A stretch of DNA of 64,000 nt, taken from assembly GCF_018986435.1 (NCBI RefSeq), contig NZ_JAHMIN010000010.1:124001-188000 (forward strand), in the 5' to 3' direction. Source of the stretch: Hahella sp. HN01 (GTDB lineage: Bacteria > Pseudomonadota > Gammaproteobacteria > Pseudomonadales > Oleiphilaceae). Positions within the stretch are counted from its first letter, which is position 1; every line of letters begins with the position of its first letter. A model generated the notes under the pieces. The model was not told the origin of the DNA. It did not search any database and was given only the letters and a program-made list of their open reading frames with translations. Of this stretch, positions 63,219 through 64,000 are shown one piece after another. Position numbers and translations under genes: made by a program.

Positions 63219-64000
63219 AAATTGATTACTCTGCGTTGTTTCTGTGAGGGCGTCCATTGTGGACGCGGACTGTGTTCAAAACTGAGGGCTTGGATTACGC
63301 CCAACTTTGTCAGTGCGGCGCGTATTGCCTGCTCTATATCAACGTGGCGGCGGTCGCTTTCAATGCGTAACCGCGTCGCCTCAATCTGGCTGATGCGGTA
63401 GTCCAAAGGCTCCGGGCTGGCCAGGGCGGCGGCGCGATACAATAAGTCGGGTAATACCGTCACCGTGGAAGTCTCCCCCGGCAGTTGCAGGACATCGCCC
63501 GTACGGCCGCCGATGCTGCGGAGGGCGCGAAACACGCCGGGCTCATCGCCGGCCTCGATCACGTCGTCCAACAGGTAACGAATAATCGGTTGGGTGCGGC
63601 GACGGAAGTCGGTGACGATGGGTGAAAAGTGCGTCTTCTCCGGATTCAACCAATGCGGCTCGATATGCACAAAATCTTCGTTCCATCGCAAGACGCCATC
63701 CTGTTGTGTACAAGCGAGAAAGCCTTCGGTGCACTGATAAATCTCTTTGATCGGGCAGGCGAAGCGCTTTTGCAACAGCGCTCTATCGGAAGGCGTGAGC
63801 ACCTCGGCGCCGGAAATGATTAATTGCGGTTGCAACCTGTCGCCATACTGCGCACATAGCTGCAACGCCTGGGCGCTGCCTACCAGCAGGGTTGGTTGAA
63901 AGGCTTCCAGCGCCGCCAGCCATTGTTCCTGCGGCTGCGTCAGGTCGGCATAGTGAAACTGAATGCGGCCTCGATTGACGGTCTGATACAGCGGACTGTC
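63206..64000 (-). CDS. adenylate-forming enzyme (PaaK / F390 synthetase-like), partial
   Basis: The frame is open to the right edge; the visible 264 C-terminal residues include IYQCTEGFLA, the YxxTE adenylate-binding motif of this family, and RSIGGRTGDVLQLP, the hinge segment, then a small C-terminal domain. The upstream part (TLLVGSAQALQLC) continues beyond the window. These enzymes activate a carboxylic acid as acyl-AMP and pass it to CoA or another acceptor. First visible gene of the operon and probably supplies an activated acyl group. Confidence 0.85.
   Translation of the reverse strand, partial: DSPLYQTVNRGRIQFHYADLTQPQEQWLAALEAFQPTLLVGSAQALQLCAQYGDRLQPQLIISGAEVLTPSDRALLQKRFACPIKEIYQCTEGFLACTQQDGVLRWNEDFVHIEPHWLNPEKTHFSPIVTDFRRRTQPIIRYLLDDVIEAGDEPGVFRALRSIGGRTGDVLQLPGETSTVTVLPDLLYRAAALASPEPLDYRISQIEATRLRIESDRRHVDIEQAIRAALTKLGVIQALSFEHSPRPQWTPSQKQRRVINLWSS

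Noticed and set aside
1..64000. tRNA, rRNA, insertion sequences, prophage or plasmid functions
   Set aside because: I searched by eye for T-loop-like motifs, transposase and integrase patterns and saw none that were supported; a tRNA scan would be decisive.

Overview
The window reads as chromosomal DNA of a free-living, probably marine gammaproteobacterium of moderate GC content. Gene content (PAS and GGDEF signalling, ribonuclease R, CspA-type cold-shock protein, Ada, DUF3301, many secreted calcium- and zinc-binding proteins) resembles Hahella and related Oceanospirillales; this placement is an inference from gene content, not a search. No rRNA, tRNA, CRISPR array, transposase, integrase or prophage was recognised. 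Coding density is high and genes fall into short strand-coherent blocks.

Layout. 1-7.1 kb: truncated PAS sensor, DMT exporter, GFA-like zinc protein, an unrecognised polytopic membrane protein, a HAMP-GGDEF diguanylate cyclase, a DUF3885 protein. 7.3-13.6 kb: secreted metallophosphoesterase, then a pair on the minus strand: a large secreted protein with a transglutaminase-like core, four Ca-loop repeats and a C-terminal type I dockerin, followed by a cohesin-like protein with a PEP-CTERM-like tail. 14-22 kb (minus strand): 2OG-Fe(II) oxygenase plus Ada repair operon, Crp/Fnr regulator plus DMT exporter, arylamine N-acetyltransferase, RNase R, cold-shock protein. 22-24.3 kb: GNAT, DUF3301, AraC regulator.

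24.5-32.2 kb: five-gene co-oriented cluster SWIM / DUF5691-like / MoxR AAA+ / DUF5682-like / VWA, with two ATGA overlaps, a chaperone-like ATPase system. 32.3-35.8 kb: fatty acid hydroxylase-family protein, polyphosphate:AMP phosphotransferase, haloalkane dehalogenase/OleB-like hydrolase. 36-40.4 kb: small, partly AT-rich accessory genes (SRPBCC, lipoprotein, coiled-coil membrane protein, zinc-ribbon HTH).

40.6-50.5 kb: hybrid histidine kinase, LuxR-type response regulator and an AfuA/HptA-like periplasmic binding protein, next to two secreted proteins on the other strand (AbfB plus Vps62-like; zincin plus seven RCC1-like blades). An almost identical 18-bp dyad lies upstream of both the response regulator and the secreted pair, suggesting one regulon. 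50.6-52.7 kb: secreted protein plus matrixin metalloprotease. 53-59.2 kb: ArsR-type regulator opposite NIPSNAP/ABM genes, LysE-PhzF pair opposite a LysR regulator, small membrane proteins, SRAP protein. 59.2-64 kb (minus strand): stand-alone clan CD-like cysteine peptidase candidate, then an overlapping four-gene operon (adenylate-forming enzyme, ATP-grasp, GNAT-like, Rieske oxygenase) that looks like a small-molecule pathway and runs off the window.
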